64,000 nt of DNA. It comes from Pseudomonas alcaligenes (lineage in GTDB: Bacteria; Pseudomonadota; Gammaproteobacteria; Pseudomonadales; Pseudomonadaceae). Positions 28,506-36,552 of the stretch are shown in pieces. The notes under the pieces are model-generated. The model was not told the origin of the DNA. It saw only the letters and a program-made list of their open reading frames with translations, and made no database searches. The first letter of the stretch is position 1, and every line of letters begins with the position of its first letter. The translations under genes were made by a program, and so were the position numbers. The stretch lies in NCBI RefSeq assembly GCF_041729615.1, contig NZ_CP154874.1:253001-317000 (forward strand), read 5' to 3'.

Positions 28506-29708
28506 ATGGACCTCACCGCAATGCTGAAAATCCTGTCCAGCCAGGACGGGTCCGACCTCTACCTGTCCACCGGGGCGCCGCCCTGCGCCAAGTTCAACGG
28601 GGTGCTCAAGCCCCTCAGCCAGGAGCCGCTCAAGCCGGGGGATGTGGCCGCTATCGCCAATGGCGTGATGGATGCCGAGCAGCGCGCCGAGTTCGACAAG
28701 GAGCTGGAGATGAACCTGGCCATCTCGGTGCCCAACGTCGGTCGCTTCCGCATCAACATCTTCAAGCAGCGCAACGAGGTGTCCATCGTCGCGCGCAACA
28801 TCAAGATGGAGATTCCCAAGTTCGAGGACCTCAAGCTGCCCGAGGTACTGCTCAAGACGGTGATGGAGAAGCGCGGTCTGGTGCTGTTCGTCGGCGGCAC
28901 CGGCTCCGGCAAGTCGACCTCGCTGGCGGCGCTGATCGACTACCGCAACCGCAACAGCGGCGGCCACATCATCACCATCGAGGACCCGGTGGAGTATGTG
29001 CACCGGCACAAGAAATCGATCATCAACCAGCGCGAAGTCGGGGTCGACACCCGCAGCTTCCATGCCGCGCTGAAGAACACCCTGCGCCAGGCGCCGGACG
29101 TGATCCTGATCGGCGAGATCCGCGACCGCGAGACCATGGAGCACGCCCTGGCCTTCGCGGACACCGGCCACCTGGCCATTTCGACCCTGCACGCCAACAA
29201 CGCCAACCAGGCGCTGGACCGCATCATCAACTTCTTCCCCGAGGAGCGTCGCCCACAGCTGCTCAATGACCTGGGCAACAACCTGCGCGCCTTCGTCTCG
29301 CAGCGCCTGGTCAAGACCCTGGACGGCAAACGCCGTGCGGCGGTGGAAGTCCTGCTGGGCACGCCGACGATCCGCGACCTGATCAAGCGCAACGAATTTT
29401 CCGAGATCAAGGAGATCATGGAGAAGTCGAAGAACCTCGGCATGCAGACCTTCGACATGGCGCTGATCGACCTGGTCCACGAGGGTGCCATCGACGAGGA
29501 GGAGGCGGTGAAGAATGCCGACTCGGCGAACAACGTCCGCCTCAAGCTGAAACTCTACAAGGACAACCCGGCCAGCCAGTCGGCTCCGGCGCCCGCGGCG
29601 GCTCCCGAGACCAAGCCTGCCGCCGCAGCCAACTGGGCGATGGAGCTCAAGCTCGAGGAGATCGAAGAGGAAAACCCGCCGGAAGATCCCGGTCGACCCG
29701 GCATCTGA
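28506..29708 (+). CDS. PilT/PilU-family type IV pilus retraction ATPase paralogue
   Basis: 400-aa secretion-type hexameric ATPase. The N-terminal PAS-like domain starts with LSSQDGSDLYLSTG. Walker A is GGTGSGKST (about residue 133), the Asp box is IEDPVEY, Walker B is ILIGEIRD, and the His box is HLAISTLHANN. The C-terminus is an Ala/Pro-rich linker and acidic tail (ELKLEEIEEENPPED), longer than in PilT. It sits alone with no pilus genes near, so it is an accessory PilT/PilU paralogue rather than the canonical pair. ATG at 28506 is taken as start; an in-frame ATG at 28491 is equally open and neither has a strong ribosome-binding site. Confidence 0.82.
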   Translation: MDLTAMLKILSSQDGSDLYLSTGAPPCAKFNGVLKPLSQEPLKPGDVAAIANGVMDAEQRAEFDKELEMNLAISVPNVGRFRINIFKQRNEVSIVARNIKMEIPKFEDLKLPEVLLKTVMEKRGLVLFVGGTGSGKSTSLAALIDYRNRNSGGHIITIEDPVEYVHRHKKSIINQREVGVDTRSFHAALKNTLRQAPDVILIGEIRDRETMEHALAFADTGHLAISTLHANNANQALDRIINFFPEERRPQLLNDLGNNLRAFVSQRLVKTLDGKRRAAVEVLLGTPTIRDLIKRNEFSEIKEIMEKSKNLGMQTFDMALIDLVHEGAIDEEEAVKNADSANNVRLKLKLYKDNPASQSAPAPAAAPETKPAAAANWAMELKLEEIEEENPPEDPGRPGI

Positions 29709-29714
29709 TCGGGC

Positions 29715-29735
29715 GAGGTGCGCCCAGGGCACCTC
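29715..29735. terminator. Hairpin between convergent genes
   Basis: GAGGTGC / GCACCTC (29715-29721, 29729-29735) with a seven-base loop. It fills the gap between the PilT/U-like stop and the stop of the P-type ATPase. No T-run. Confidence 0.4.
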
Positions 29736-31986
29736 AGCGACTGTCGAGACTGTGGTAGAGCTCGTCCTCCTGGGCGAAATGCAGGCTCAGCAGGGTGTCC
29801 AGGCGCAGCAGCAGGCGCTGGATTTCCTCCAGCGAGCTCCCGGCAGGGGCCGCGTTCATTTGCTCCAGCAGGTGTACCAGGCGGAATATTTCCCGATGGG
29901 TATGGCTCAGGGCTGCGAGCGGATCTTCGCCTGGCAAACGCCGAGTCAATTGCGGGTAGAGGCTGTCCTCGTCGGCTTGTTCATGGGGAACCAGCTGGCT
30001 CTTTAGCGCTTCAATAAGGCCGGCCAACTCCTCCCGGGCCTGCGCCGGTGGAGCGTCATCAAGCCCCTCGGCGGCCGTGCGCAGCCGTTCGAGCAAGGGT
30101 AGGAGGGCGGCATGCTCCTTACGCAGGCTGTCTATCCAATCGCCCGCGAGCCTGGGGGTTGCTCGCTCCCGCCATCCCGCACCAAGCGCACGCAGCGCAT
30201 TGCCGATGACTGCCAGGTCGATGGCTTCCTGGACGACCGCCCCGGCCAGCGCCGGCAGGTATCCCGCCACGGCCAGCAGCATGGCCAGCAGCGACAATCC
30301 CATCCCCACCAGCACGCCCTGCACCGCGATGGCTCGGGAGCGTCGGGCGATTCGCAGGGCTTCGGCGACCCGGTCCAGGCGGTCGACCAACAGCACTACG
30401 CCGGCCGCTTCGGAGGAGGCACTGGTACCGCCGGCGCCCAGGGCAATCCCGACATCGGCCGCGGCAAGGGCAGGGGCGTCATTGATGCCGTCGCCGACCA
30501 TCAGACTGGTGCCCTCGCCGCGCCCCTGGCCAATGGCTGCGACCTTGCCGGCGGGGGAGAGGCCGGCATGAATCTCATCGACACCCACTGCCATGCCAAT
30601 CGCCTGGGCTGCATCCGCGCGATCGCCGGTGAGCATGACGATGTGCCGTATACCTGCCTGGCGCAACAAACGCAGGGCCCGCGGGGACTCCAGGCGCAGG
30701 CGGTCGGAGAACAGCACGGCACCGGCCATCACGCCATCGATGGCGATGAAACTACCGCCAGCCACCTCGTACGCCATGCGGCGCAACATACCTTCGCTCC
30801 AAGGCAGAGCAGTGGTGGCAGCGGCGACATAGTCATGACCGCCGAGCATCACCGCATGCCCGGCGACCACCCCGCACAGGCCGGCTCCGGGTTGCTCGCG
30901 CACCTCCTGGGCGCGCTCCAGGCTCAGCCCGTGGGCCTGGGCAGTCTCGACTATGGCCTGGGCTACCAGGTGCGGCGAAGACTGGGCCAGTGAGGCGGCG
31001 AGGCGCAGCAGCTGTTCCCGCGAGTGGCTACCTGCACTCTCTACGGCAAGTACACTGACGTGCCCCATCGTCAGGGTGCCGGTCTTATCGAGGAACAGCC
31101 GCCTGGCACGAGCCAGTGCTTCCAGCGTGGCGCCATCCTTGATGAGGATACCGCGGTGCGCGCAGCGCGAAATGCCGGACATGATTGCGATAGGTACGGC
31201 CAGAATAAGCGGGCAGGGGGTGGCCACCACCAGTACCGCCAGCACGCGCAGCGGGTCGCCACTGATCAGCCAGGCTATGCCGGCCAGGGCCAGCGTGACG
31301 GGGATCAGCAGCAGGGCATAGCGATCTGCCAGGCGCACGAAAGGTGCGCGCGACAGGCGTGCGGCCTCTACCATCCGCACTATGGCGGCATAGGTGCTCT
31401 GGGTGGCCGGGTGGCTGGCCCGCATCTCGAACGGCGTACCGGCATTCAGCGCGCCACTGCGCAGGGTGTCGCCGGGCTCACGACGAACCGGCAGCGGCTC
31501 GCCGGTCAGTGCTGATTCATCCAGAGTGGCCGATTTATCGAGCACCACGCCGTCCACTGGCACCATTTCCCCCAGACGTACCAGCAAGCGATCACCGGCC
31601 CGGATGTGCTCAACAGGCACCTGTTCCAGTTCGCTGTCGCGATAGCGCCAGGCCATGCGCGGGGCGCGGTCGATCAGGCGGCGTAACTCGTGCTCGGCGC
31701 GGCGCCCGCTGTAGCTTTCCAGGGCGCGGCCGCTGGCCAGCATCAAGGCAACCAGAGCTGCAACGAGGGCCTGGCCGAATAGTACGGCGGTTACGATGGC
31801 CAGCAAGGCGATGAGATCGACACCGATTTCTCTGCGGCGCAAGCGGGCCAGGATCTCCACCAGCAGCAGAACAGCAGCCAGCAGGGCGCTACCATTCCAG
31901 AGGGTGGCGGCGAGCTGGCCATGCCCGAAAGCGCTCAAGACCAGACCAACAGCCAACACCAGCAGCGCGGCTCCGGGTAACAGCAT
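29734..31986 (-). CDS. P1B-type metal-transporting ATPase with C-terminal haemerythrin domain
   Basis: 750-aa inner-membrane pump. There is no N-terminal HMA domain. The metal-site motif in the sixth span is ATPCPLILAVP (Cys258-Pro259), the actuator TGEP loop is at about 162, the phosphorylated Asp300 is in DKTGT, and the ATP-hinge is GDGINDAPAL. Residues about 605-750 form a haemerythrin-like helical domain with the expected His/Glu ligands (RKEHAALL, VPHEQADEDSLY, LSHTHREIF, LHFAQEDELYHSL). This layout defines the P1B-5 subgroup, for which Fe(II)/Ni(II)-linked export has been reported. It is divergent from the octahaem cytochrome gene across a 474-base AT-rich gap. Confidence 0.85.
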   Translation of the reverse strand: MLLPGAALLVLAVGLVLSAFGHGQLAATLWNGSALLAAVLLLVEILARLRRREIGVDLIALLAIVTAVLFGQALVAALVALMLASGRALESYSGRRAEHELRRLIDRAPRMAWRYRDSELEQVPVEHIRAGDRLLVRLGEMVPVDGVVLDKSATLDESALTGEPLPVRREPGDTLRSGALNAGTPFEMRASHPATQSTYAAIVRMVEAARLSRAPFVRLADRYALLLIPVTLALAGIAWLISGDPLRVLAVLVVATPCPLILAVPIAIMSGISRCAHRGILIKDGATLEALARARRLFLDKTGTLTMGHVSVLAVESAGSHSREQLLRLAASLAQSSPHLVAQAIVETAQAHGLSLERAQEVREQPGAGLCGVVAGHAVMLGGHDYVAAATTALPWSEGMLRRMAYEVAGGSFIAIDGVMAGAVLFSDRLRLESPRALRLLRQAGIRHIVMLTGDRADAAQAIGMAVGVDEIHAGLSPAGKVAAIGQGRGEGTSLMVGDGINDAPALAAADVGIALGAGGTSASSEAAGVVLLVDRLDRVAEALRIARRSRAIAVQGVLVGMGLSLLAMLLAVAGYLPALAGAVVQEAIDLAVIGNALRALGAGWRERATPRLAGDWIDSLRKEHAALLPLLERLRTAAEGLDDAPPAQAREELAGLIEALKSQLVPHEQADEDSLYPQLTRRLPGEDPLAALSHTHREIFRLVHLLEQMNAAPAGSSLEEIQRLLLRLDTLLSLHFAQEDELYHSLDSR

Positions 31987-32271
31987 GTCATTCCAGCTAC
32001 GCGAGATATTCAGGATGGCTCCTGCTTAAAAGTGCTGAGGTGTTTCGCCTGCACCTTGCTGCCAGCGCAGGCAACGGAAGGCTTCTCTCAAGCGTCCTGG
32101 GAGAACTTTAGCTGGCAGAGCATCGACGTGCGGCAGAGGTTTTCCAACAGCGCGACGGATCGGATCGTGACCTGGAGATTTCTTCGTTGTGTGCAGGCGG
32201 GTATTGATTACGGTAGTGCGAGTCAGGAGTGGCAGGGATGGACCTGAGGGCATTGCAGGTATTCATCCAAT

Positions 32272-32299
32272 TATATTATTTAACATAATATACATTATG
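32272..32299. promoter_or_regulatory. AT-rich nested inverted repeats, candidate operator/promoter
   Basis: TATATTAT - TTAAC - ATAATATA (32272-32292) overlaps CATAAT - ATAC - ATTATG (32284-32299). Both are perfect inverted repeats in an otherwise GC-rich genome, placed between divergent genes for a metal ATPase and a multihaem cytochrome. A dimeric repressor or activator site for one or both genes is likely. It is not a Fur or ANR consensus. The rest of the gap 31987-32460 also holds two short hairpins (32333-32352 and 32392-32408). Confidence 0.5.
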
Positions 32300-32309
32300 C
32301 GAACATATG
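32298..32309 (+). repeat. 12-bp inverted repeat, left copy (TGCGAACATATG)
   Basis: The exact reverse complement (CATATGTTCGCA) lies at 34778-34789, so the pair brackets the octahaem cytochrome gene in its two flanking gaps. Possible ends of a former mobile element or a shared protein-binding site. Confidence 0.5.
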
Positions 32310-32460
32310 ACTTGCTCGGGCAGACTCTGGATGCCAGTGAACTTCTACTGGCAGTAGACTGACGCGCTAACGCCGGGACTTCATCAGATCAGTTCAGCAG
32401 TACTGAACACTCTGGCATCTTGCAGCGCGCAACATGCAACATGTGGGCAAAGGTATATCA

Positions 32461-34734
32461 GTGCGGTCTTCCTCAATCTTGTATCTGCTGTCTGCCGTTC
32501 TGCTGTCAGCCAGTGCCGGTGCCCAGTCACCTGATCAGCCTCCTGCTCTGGCCCGACAGCCCGATGGATATGCTGAGGCAAGTGCCTGCATGACATGCCA
32601 TGCCACACAGGCCAATGCGTGGCGCGACTCCGACCACGACTGGGCCATGCGAGCCGCTACCGGGAGCAACGTTCTGGGCGACTTCGCGAACGCGACATTC
32701 GACGAGGATGGCGTCTCGGCTCGTTTCTTCCGCAGGAATGGAAAATTCTTCGTCAACACCGAAGGCGTCGATGGCAAGGCTGCAGACTTCGAAATTCTCT
32801 ATACCTTTGGGCACTATCCCTTGCAGCAATATCTCGTCGACATGCCTGGCGGCCGCCTGCAAGCACTCACCATCGCCTGGGACAGCCGCCCCGAAAGCAT
32901 GGGTGGGCGTCGCTGGTTCTCGCTTTACCCCGGACAGCGCTTCACCCCAGACGACCCTTTGCACTGGACCGGCCGCTACCAGAACTGGAATGCCATGTGC
33001 GCCGAGTGTCACTCAACCAATCTGCTCAGGAACTACAACGAGAAGGACGACAGCTTCGCCAGCACCTGGCATGAGCAGAATGTCGGTTGCCAGGCGTGCC
33101 ATGGCCCAGGACAGGCCCATGTAGATTGGGCCAGGGATGCCGAGCAAGGCGAAAAGCCCTCTGCGCACGGGCTGAGGGTCGATTTCAAGGCCCTGAATGG
33201 CCAGGGCCAGGTCGAGCAATGCGCCTACTGTCATAGTCGCCGTCAGAGCCTGGGCATGGGCCAGCAAACAGGACATTCGCAACTGGATGCCAGCCTCCCC
33301 GCGACATTGCGTGCGGGCCTCTACCATGCCGATGGCCAGATTGACGGCGAAGTCTATGTCTTCGGTTCTTTCACCCAAAGCAAGATGTTTGCCGCTGGAG
33401 TGACCTGTACCGACTGTCATGATCCCCATAGCACGCGAGTCAGGATCGATGGCAATGGGCTCTGCCTGCAATGCCATAACGAAACACCCCCACCCCGCTT
33501 TCCCGGCCTGAAAGCCAAGCGCTATGACAGCGCCGAACACCATCATCACAGGAATGGCTCTGCAGGCGCTCAGTGCGTCAATTGTCACATGCCGGCGAAG
33601 ACCTACATGGTGGTGGATCCACGACGCGATCACAGCCTGCGCATACCGCGGCCAGACCTCAATGGGCAGACAGGCAGCCCGGACGCTTGCACCAGTTGCC
33701 ATCTCGATCGGCAGCCCACCTGGGCAGCTGAAGCCATCGCTGACTGGCTCGGTAGCCCGGAGAAGCCTCGCCACTACGGTGAGGTATTCCATGCTGCCCG
33801 CGAGGGGCACGGTGCCAGCCTGGAATTGCTCGGCGCCACCATAGCCGACCTCGGCAAACCTGCAATAGTTCGCGCCACGGCCGCGGAAATGCTGGCCACG
33901 CTCGGTGAGCCCGCCTTACCGTCGTTACGGCAGGCCCTCGGAGACTCAAGTCCGCTGGTCCGCGCTTATGCTGTGGCCGGCTTCAGTGAGCAGCCCCCGC
34001 TCGAGCGGATCGAGCAGCTGCTGCCACTGCTCGACGACAGCAATCGCGCGGTCCGCGACGAGGCGCTTCGCGCGCTGGCCGGCATCCCGCTGCAAGCCTT
34101 GCCTGTCGAGCGCCGCGAAGACTTCAAAGCCCGTCTCGCCGAATACGAGCAGCGTCTGCGAAGCACTGCCGATCTACCCGGCAACAGGCTCAACCTCGCA
34201 GTGTTTCTGGAGCGCAATGGCAAGCAGCTGGAGGCGATGGAGCAGTACCGTGAGGCGCTCCGGCTCGCCCCCTACTTCTCCCCTGCCCGGGTCAATCTGG
34301 CCACCCTGGCAAACTTCACCCTGCGTCAGGACATGGCCGAGCGCGTACTACGCGAGGGTTTGGCCCTGCCCCGCGTACCGCCTGGGGACCGGGGCAATCT
34401 GGCCTACATGCTGGCCTTGCTACTGGTAGAGCAGGGTCGCCCAGACGAAGGTCTGCAGTGGCTGGAAAGTGCTGCCAAGGCACTGCCGGATAATGCGCGC
34501 ATTCGTTACAACCAAGGGCTGCTGCACATGCAGGCGCATCGGTACGCTGAAGCCCGACAGTCATTACTGGTGGGGCTGCAGTTGGCGCCAGACGACATCG
34601 ATCTGCACTACGCATTGGCCTATCTCTACGTCAGCTCAGGCGAGAGAACACAGGCGCTAGTCCACATACGCCGCATGGAGCAGCTCGCACCTCAGGATGC
34701 TCGTCTGCTGGCGATCAAGCGACAGCTGCAGTAA
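32461..34734 (+). CDS. Octahaem c-type cytochrome with HEAT and TPR repeats
   Basis: 757-aa exported protein. Signal peptide residues 1-21 (SSSILYLLSAVLLSASAGA). Eight CxxCH haem sites start at about residues 43, 180, 210, 254, 316, 335, 372 and 410, several followed by extra His that could be distal ligands. Then come HEAT-like repeats (about 450-540) and TPR repeats (about 565-750). It resembles cytochrome c554/doubled-CxxCH proteins, but I know of no function for this architecture. GTG at 32461 is chosen because AAAGG ends 7 bases upstream; the in-frame ATG at 32434 has none. Codon and base use are visibly less GC-rich than in neighbours, consistent with transfer. Electron transfer in the periplasm is the only safe inference. 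Confidence 0.78.
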   Translation: MRSSSILYLLSAVLLSASAGAQSPDQPPALARQPDGYAEASACMTCHATQANAWRDSDHDWAMRAATGSNVLGDFANATFDEDGVSARFFRRNGKFFVNTEGVDGKAADFEILYTFGHYPLQQYLVDMPGGRLQALTIAWDSRPESMGGRRWFSLYPGQRFTPDDPLHWTGRYQNWNAMCAECHSTNLLRNYNEKDDSFASTWHEQNVGCQACHGPGQAHVDWARDAEQGEKPSAHGLRVDFKALNGQGQVEQCAYCHSRRQSLGMGQQTGHSQLDASLPATLRAGLYHADGQIDGEVYVFGSFTQSKMFAAGVTCTDCHDPHSTRVRIDGNGLCLQCHNETPPPRFPGLKAKRYDSAEHHHHRNGSAGAQCVNCHMPAKTYMVVDPRRDHSLRIPRPDLNGQTGSPDACTSCHLDRQPTWAAEAIADWLGSPEKPRHYGEVFHAAREGHGASLELLGATIADLGKPAIVRATAAEMLATLGEPALPSLRQALGDSSPLVRAYAVAGFSEQPPLERIEQLLPLLDDSNRAVRDEALRALAGIPLQALPVERREDFKARLAEYEQRLRSTADLPGNRLNLAVFLERNGKQLEAMEQYREALRLAPYFSPARVNLATLANFTLRQDMAERVLREGLALPRVPPGDRGNLAYMLALLLVEQGRPDEGLQWLESAAKALPDNARIRYNQGLLHMQAHRYAEARQSLLVGLQLAPDDIDLHYALAYLYVSSGERTQALVHIRRMEQLAPQDARLLAIKRQLQ

Positions 34735-34777
34735 TCGGGGCGGGATCTGACACAAGCACGGGATATTGCGCTGTCCC

Positions 34778-34789
34778 CATATGTTCGCA
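34778..34789 (-). repeat. 12-bp inverted repeat, right copy (CATATGTTCGCA)
   Basis: Opposite-sense match of 32298-32309. It lies in the 193-base gap 34735-34927 after the octahaem gene; besides the Fur-like site near 34880 I see nothing else there. Confidence 0.5.
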
Positions 34790-34873
34790 CTCGGCGTCAC
34801 TGGCTCCGGGTAAGAGCTACCTCCCCCCACGTTCTCGTCATCGGGGGTGAAGGCTAATCAATCCTGTTTGCAG

Positions 34874-34892
34874 TAAATTATCATTTTATATA
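34874..34892. promoter_or_regulatory. Candidate Fur box upstream of fhuC
   Basis: Contains ATTATCATT (34877-34885), the exact complement of AATGATAAT, which is the core of the 19-base Fur consensus, in an AT-rich stretch 36-54 bases before the fhuC start. The outer bases match less well. Iron repression of fhuCDB is expected from function. Confidence 0.5.
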
Positions 34893-34927
34893 AAGTCGCC
34901 GACCTGCTCGGATGCCAAGGATTGTTT

Positions 34928-35695
34928 ATGTTCCGACTCGATGCAGTCAGCTTCAGCCTGGCGGAGCGTACTCTTCTGCAACCGTTGTCGCTCGACATCC
35001 CCCAGGGCCAGATGGTCGGTCTGATCGGCCACAATGGTTCCGGAAAATCCACCCTGTTGAAGATGCTGGCGCGCCAGCAGCCGGCCACTGCCGGCCGCGT
35101 GCTGCTGGACGACAAGCCGCTGGATGCCTGGAAGGACCGTGACTTCGCCCGCCAGGTTGCCTACCTGCCGCAGCAGCTGCCGGCCGCCGAAAGCCTGACG
35201 GTGCGCGAGCTGGTCGGCTTCGGTCGCTACCCCTGGCATGGCCTGCTCGGCCGCTTCGGCTCCGAAGACCACGCCAAGGTGCGTGAGGCCATGGAACTCA
35301 CCGACACCGCGCGCTTCGCCGAGCGCATGGTCGACAGCCTGTCCGGCGGTGAACGCCAGCGTGTGTGGCTAGCCATGCTGCTGGCGCAGAACAGCCGCTA
35401 CCTGCTGCTGGACGAGCCGACCTCGGCGCTGGACATCGCCCATCAGGTCGACGTGCTGGGCCTGGTGCACAGACTCAGCCAGCAGCTCGGCCTGAGCGTC
35501 ATCGTGGTGCTGCACGACATCAATATGGCCGCGCGCTACTGCGACCGCCTGATCGCCTTGCACAGCGGTCGCCTGCTGCTGGATGGCAGCCCGGCCGAAC
35601 TGATGACCGACAGCAATCTGGAGGCCATCTACGGCCTGCCCATGCAGGTGCTCAGCCATCCGCAGGGCCAGCAACCCATCGCCGTGGTGGTCTGA
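34928..35695 (+). CDS. fhuC: Ferric-hydroxamate ABC transporter, ATP-binding protein
   Basis: 255-aa ATPase for periplasm-to-cytoplasm uptake of iron-loaded hydroxamates. Walker A is GHNGSGKSTL (about residue 38), the signature is DSLSGGERQRVW (about 137), Walker B is YLLLDEPTSALD, followed by the switch His (VLHDINMAA). ATG at 34928 has AAGGA 7 bases upstream. fhuD begins inside its stop (TGATG), then fhuB overlaps fhuD by four bases. The C-D-B order is that of the E. coli fhu operon, which supports hydroxamate specificity. Confidence 0.92.
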   Translation: MFRLDAVSFSLAERTLLQPLSLDIPQGQMVGLIGHNGSGKSTLLKMLARQQPATAGRVLLDDKPLDAWKDRDFARQVAYLPQQLPAAESLTVRELVGFGRYPWHGLLGRFGSEDHAKVREAMELTDTARFAERMVDSLSGGERQRVWLAMLLAQNSRYLLLDEPTSALDIAHQVDVLGLVHRLSQQLGLSVIVVLHDINMAARYCDRLIALHSGRLLLDGSPAELMTDSNLEAIYGLPMQVLSHPQGQQPIAVVV

Positions 35696-36552
35696 TGCGC
35701 TGGCTGCTCTGTGTGCTCGCCCTGCTGGCGGGCCTGGCCCAGGCCGATGCCCATCAGCCGCGCATCGCGGTAATCGACTGGGGCCTGACCGAAACCCTGC
35801 TGGGCCTGGGGGTGACGCCCATCGCCGTGGCCCAGACCGAAGGCTATCGACGCTGGGTGCAGGCGCCCGAGCTGCCGACTTCGGTGGCCGATCTGGGCCT
35901 GCGGGTAGAGCCGAACCTGGAGCTGCTCAGCCAGCTCAAGCCCGACATGATCCTGATCACCCCGCAGTTCGCCGCCAGCCGGCCGCAGCTGGAGCGCATC
36001 GCGCCGGTGCATATGCTGGCCATCTATACGCCGGAAGCTGAGGCCTACGTCGGCGCCCAGCGGGTGACCCGCGAGCTGGCCGAGTTGCTCGGCCGTGAGG
36101 CGCAGGGTGAGGCGATGATCGCGCGCATCGACGCCACTATGGCGCGGGTCAAGGAGCACCTGGCCTCGCGGGCATTGCCGCCTTTCTATGTGCTGACCTT
36201 CCTCGACGAACGTCATGTGCGCCTGTTCGGCAAGCAGAGCATCTACCAGGGCGTGCTGGATCGCGTCGGCCTGCGCAACGCCTGGAGCGGCCCGACCAAC
36301 TACTGGGGCTTCAGCCAGCAGGGCATCGAGCGCCTGGCCGAAGAACCCGGCGCCGCCCTGCTCTACCTGGAGCCAATGCCGCCCGGCACCGCCGAGGGCC
36401 TGGCAGCCAGCGCCCTGTGGCAGCAGTTGCCGGCCGTGCGCGAGCAGCGCCTGTATGGCCTGCCGCCGGTATGGAGTTTCAACGGCCTGATGGCCGCCGA
36501 GCGTTTTGCCAACCTGCTGGAGGCGCGCCTGGCGCCGGAGATCGCGCCATGA
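35695..36552 (+). CDS. fhuD: Periplasmic ferric-hydroxamate-binding protein
   Basis: 285-aa class III periplasmic binding protein. The signal peptide (MRWLLCVLALLAGLAQADA) has no lipobox. The mature protein follows the E. coli FhuD pattern closely: IAVIDWGLTETLLGLGVTPI opening (quoted in full), GLRVEPNLELLSQLKPD, and NAWSGPTNYWGF in the second lobe, a region that in FhuD contacts hydroxamates. It should deliver the trihydroxamate made by the adjacent NRPS genes to FhuB. Coupled to fhuC by a one-base overlap and to fhuB by ATGA. Confidence 0.9.
   Translation: MRWLLCVLALLAGLAQADAHQPRIAVIDWGLTETLLGLGVTPIAVAQTEGYRRWVQAPELPTSVADLGLRVEPNLELLSQLKPDMILITPQFAASRPQLERIAPVHMLAIYTPEAEAYVGAQRVTRELAELLGREAQGEAMIARIDATMARVKEHLASRALPPFYVLTFLDERHVRLFGKQSIYQGVLDRVGLRNAWSGPTNYWGFSQQGIERLAEEPGAALLYLEPMPPGTAEGLAASALWQQLPAVREQRLYGLPPVWSFNGLMAAERFANLLEARLAPEIAP

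Noticed and set aside
32298..34789. Intact insertion sequence or transposon around the octahaem gene
   Set aside because: No transposase gene, no target-site duplication seen and the inverted repeats are only 12 bp; kept only as a hypothesis of a relict element.
34874..34897. TAAAT at 34874 as a PvdS-type promoter for fhuCDB
   Set aside because: The base triplet 16 bases downstream is GTC, not CGT; only a Fur-like core is supported there.
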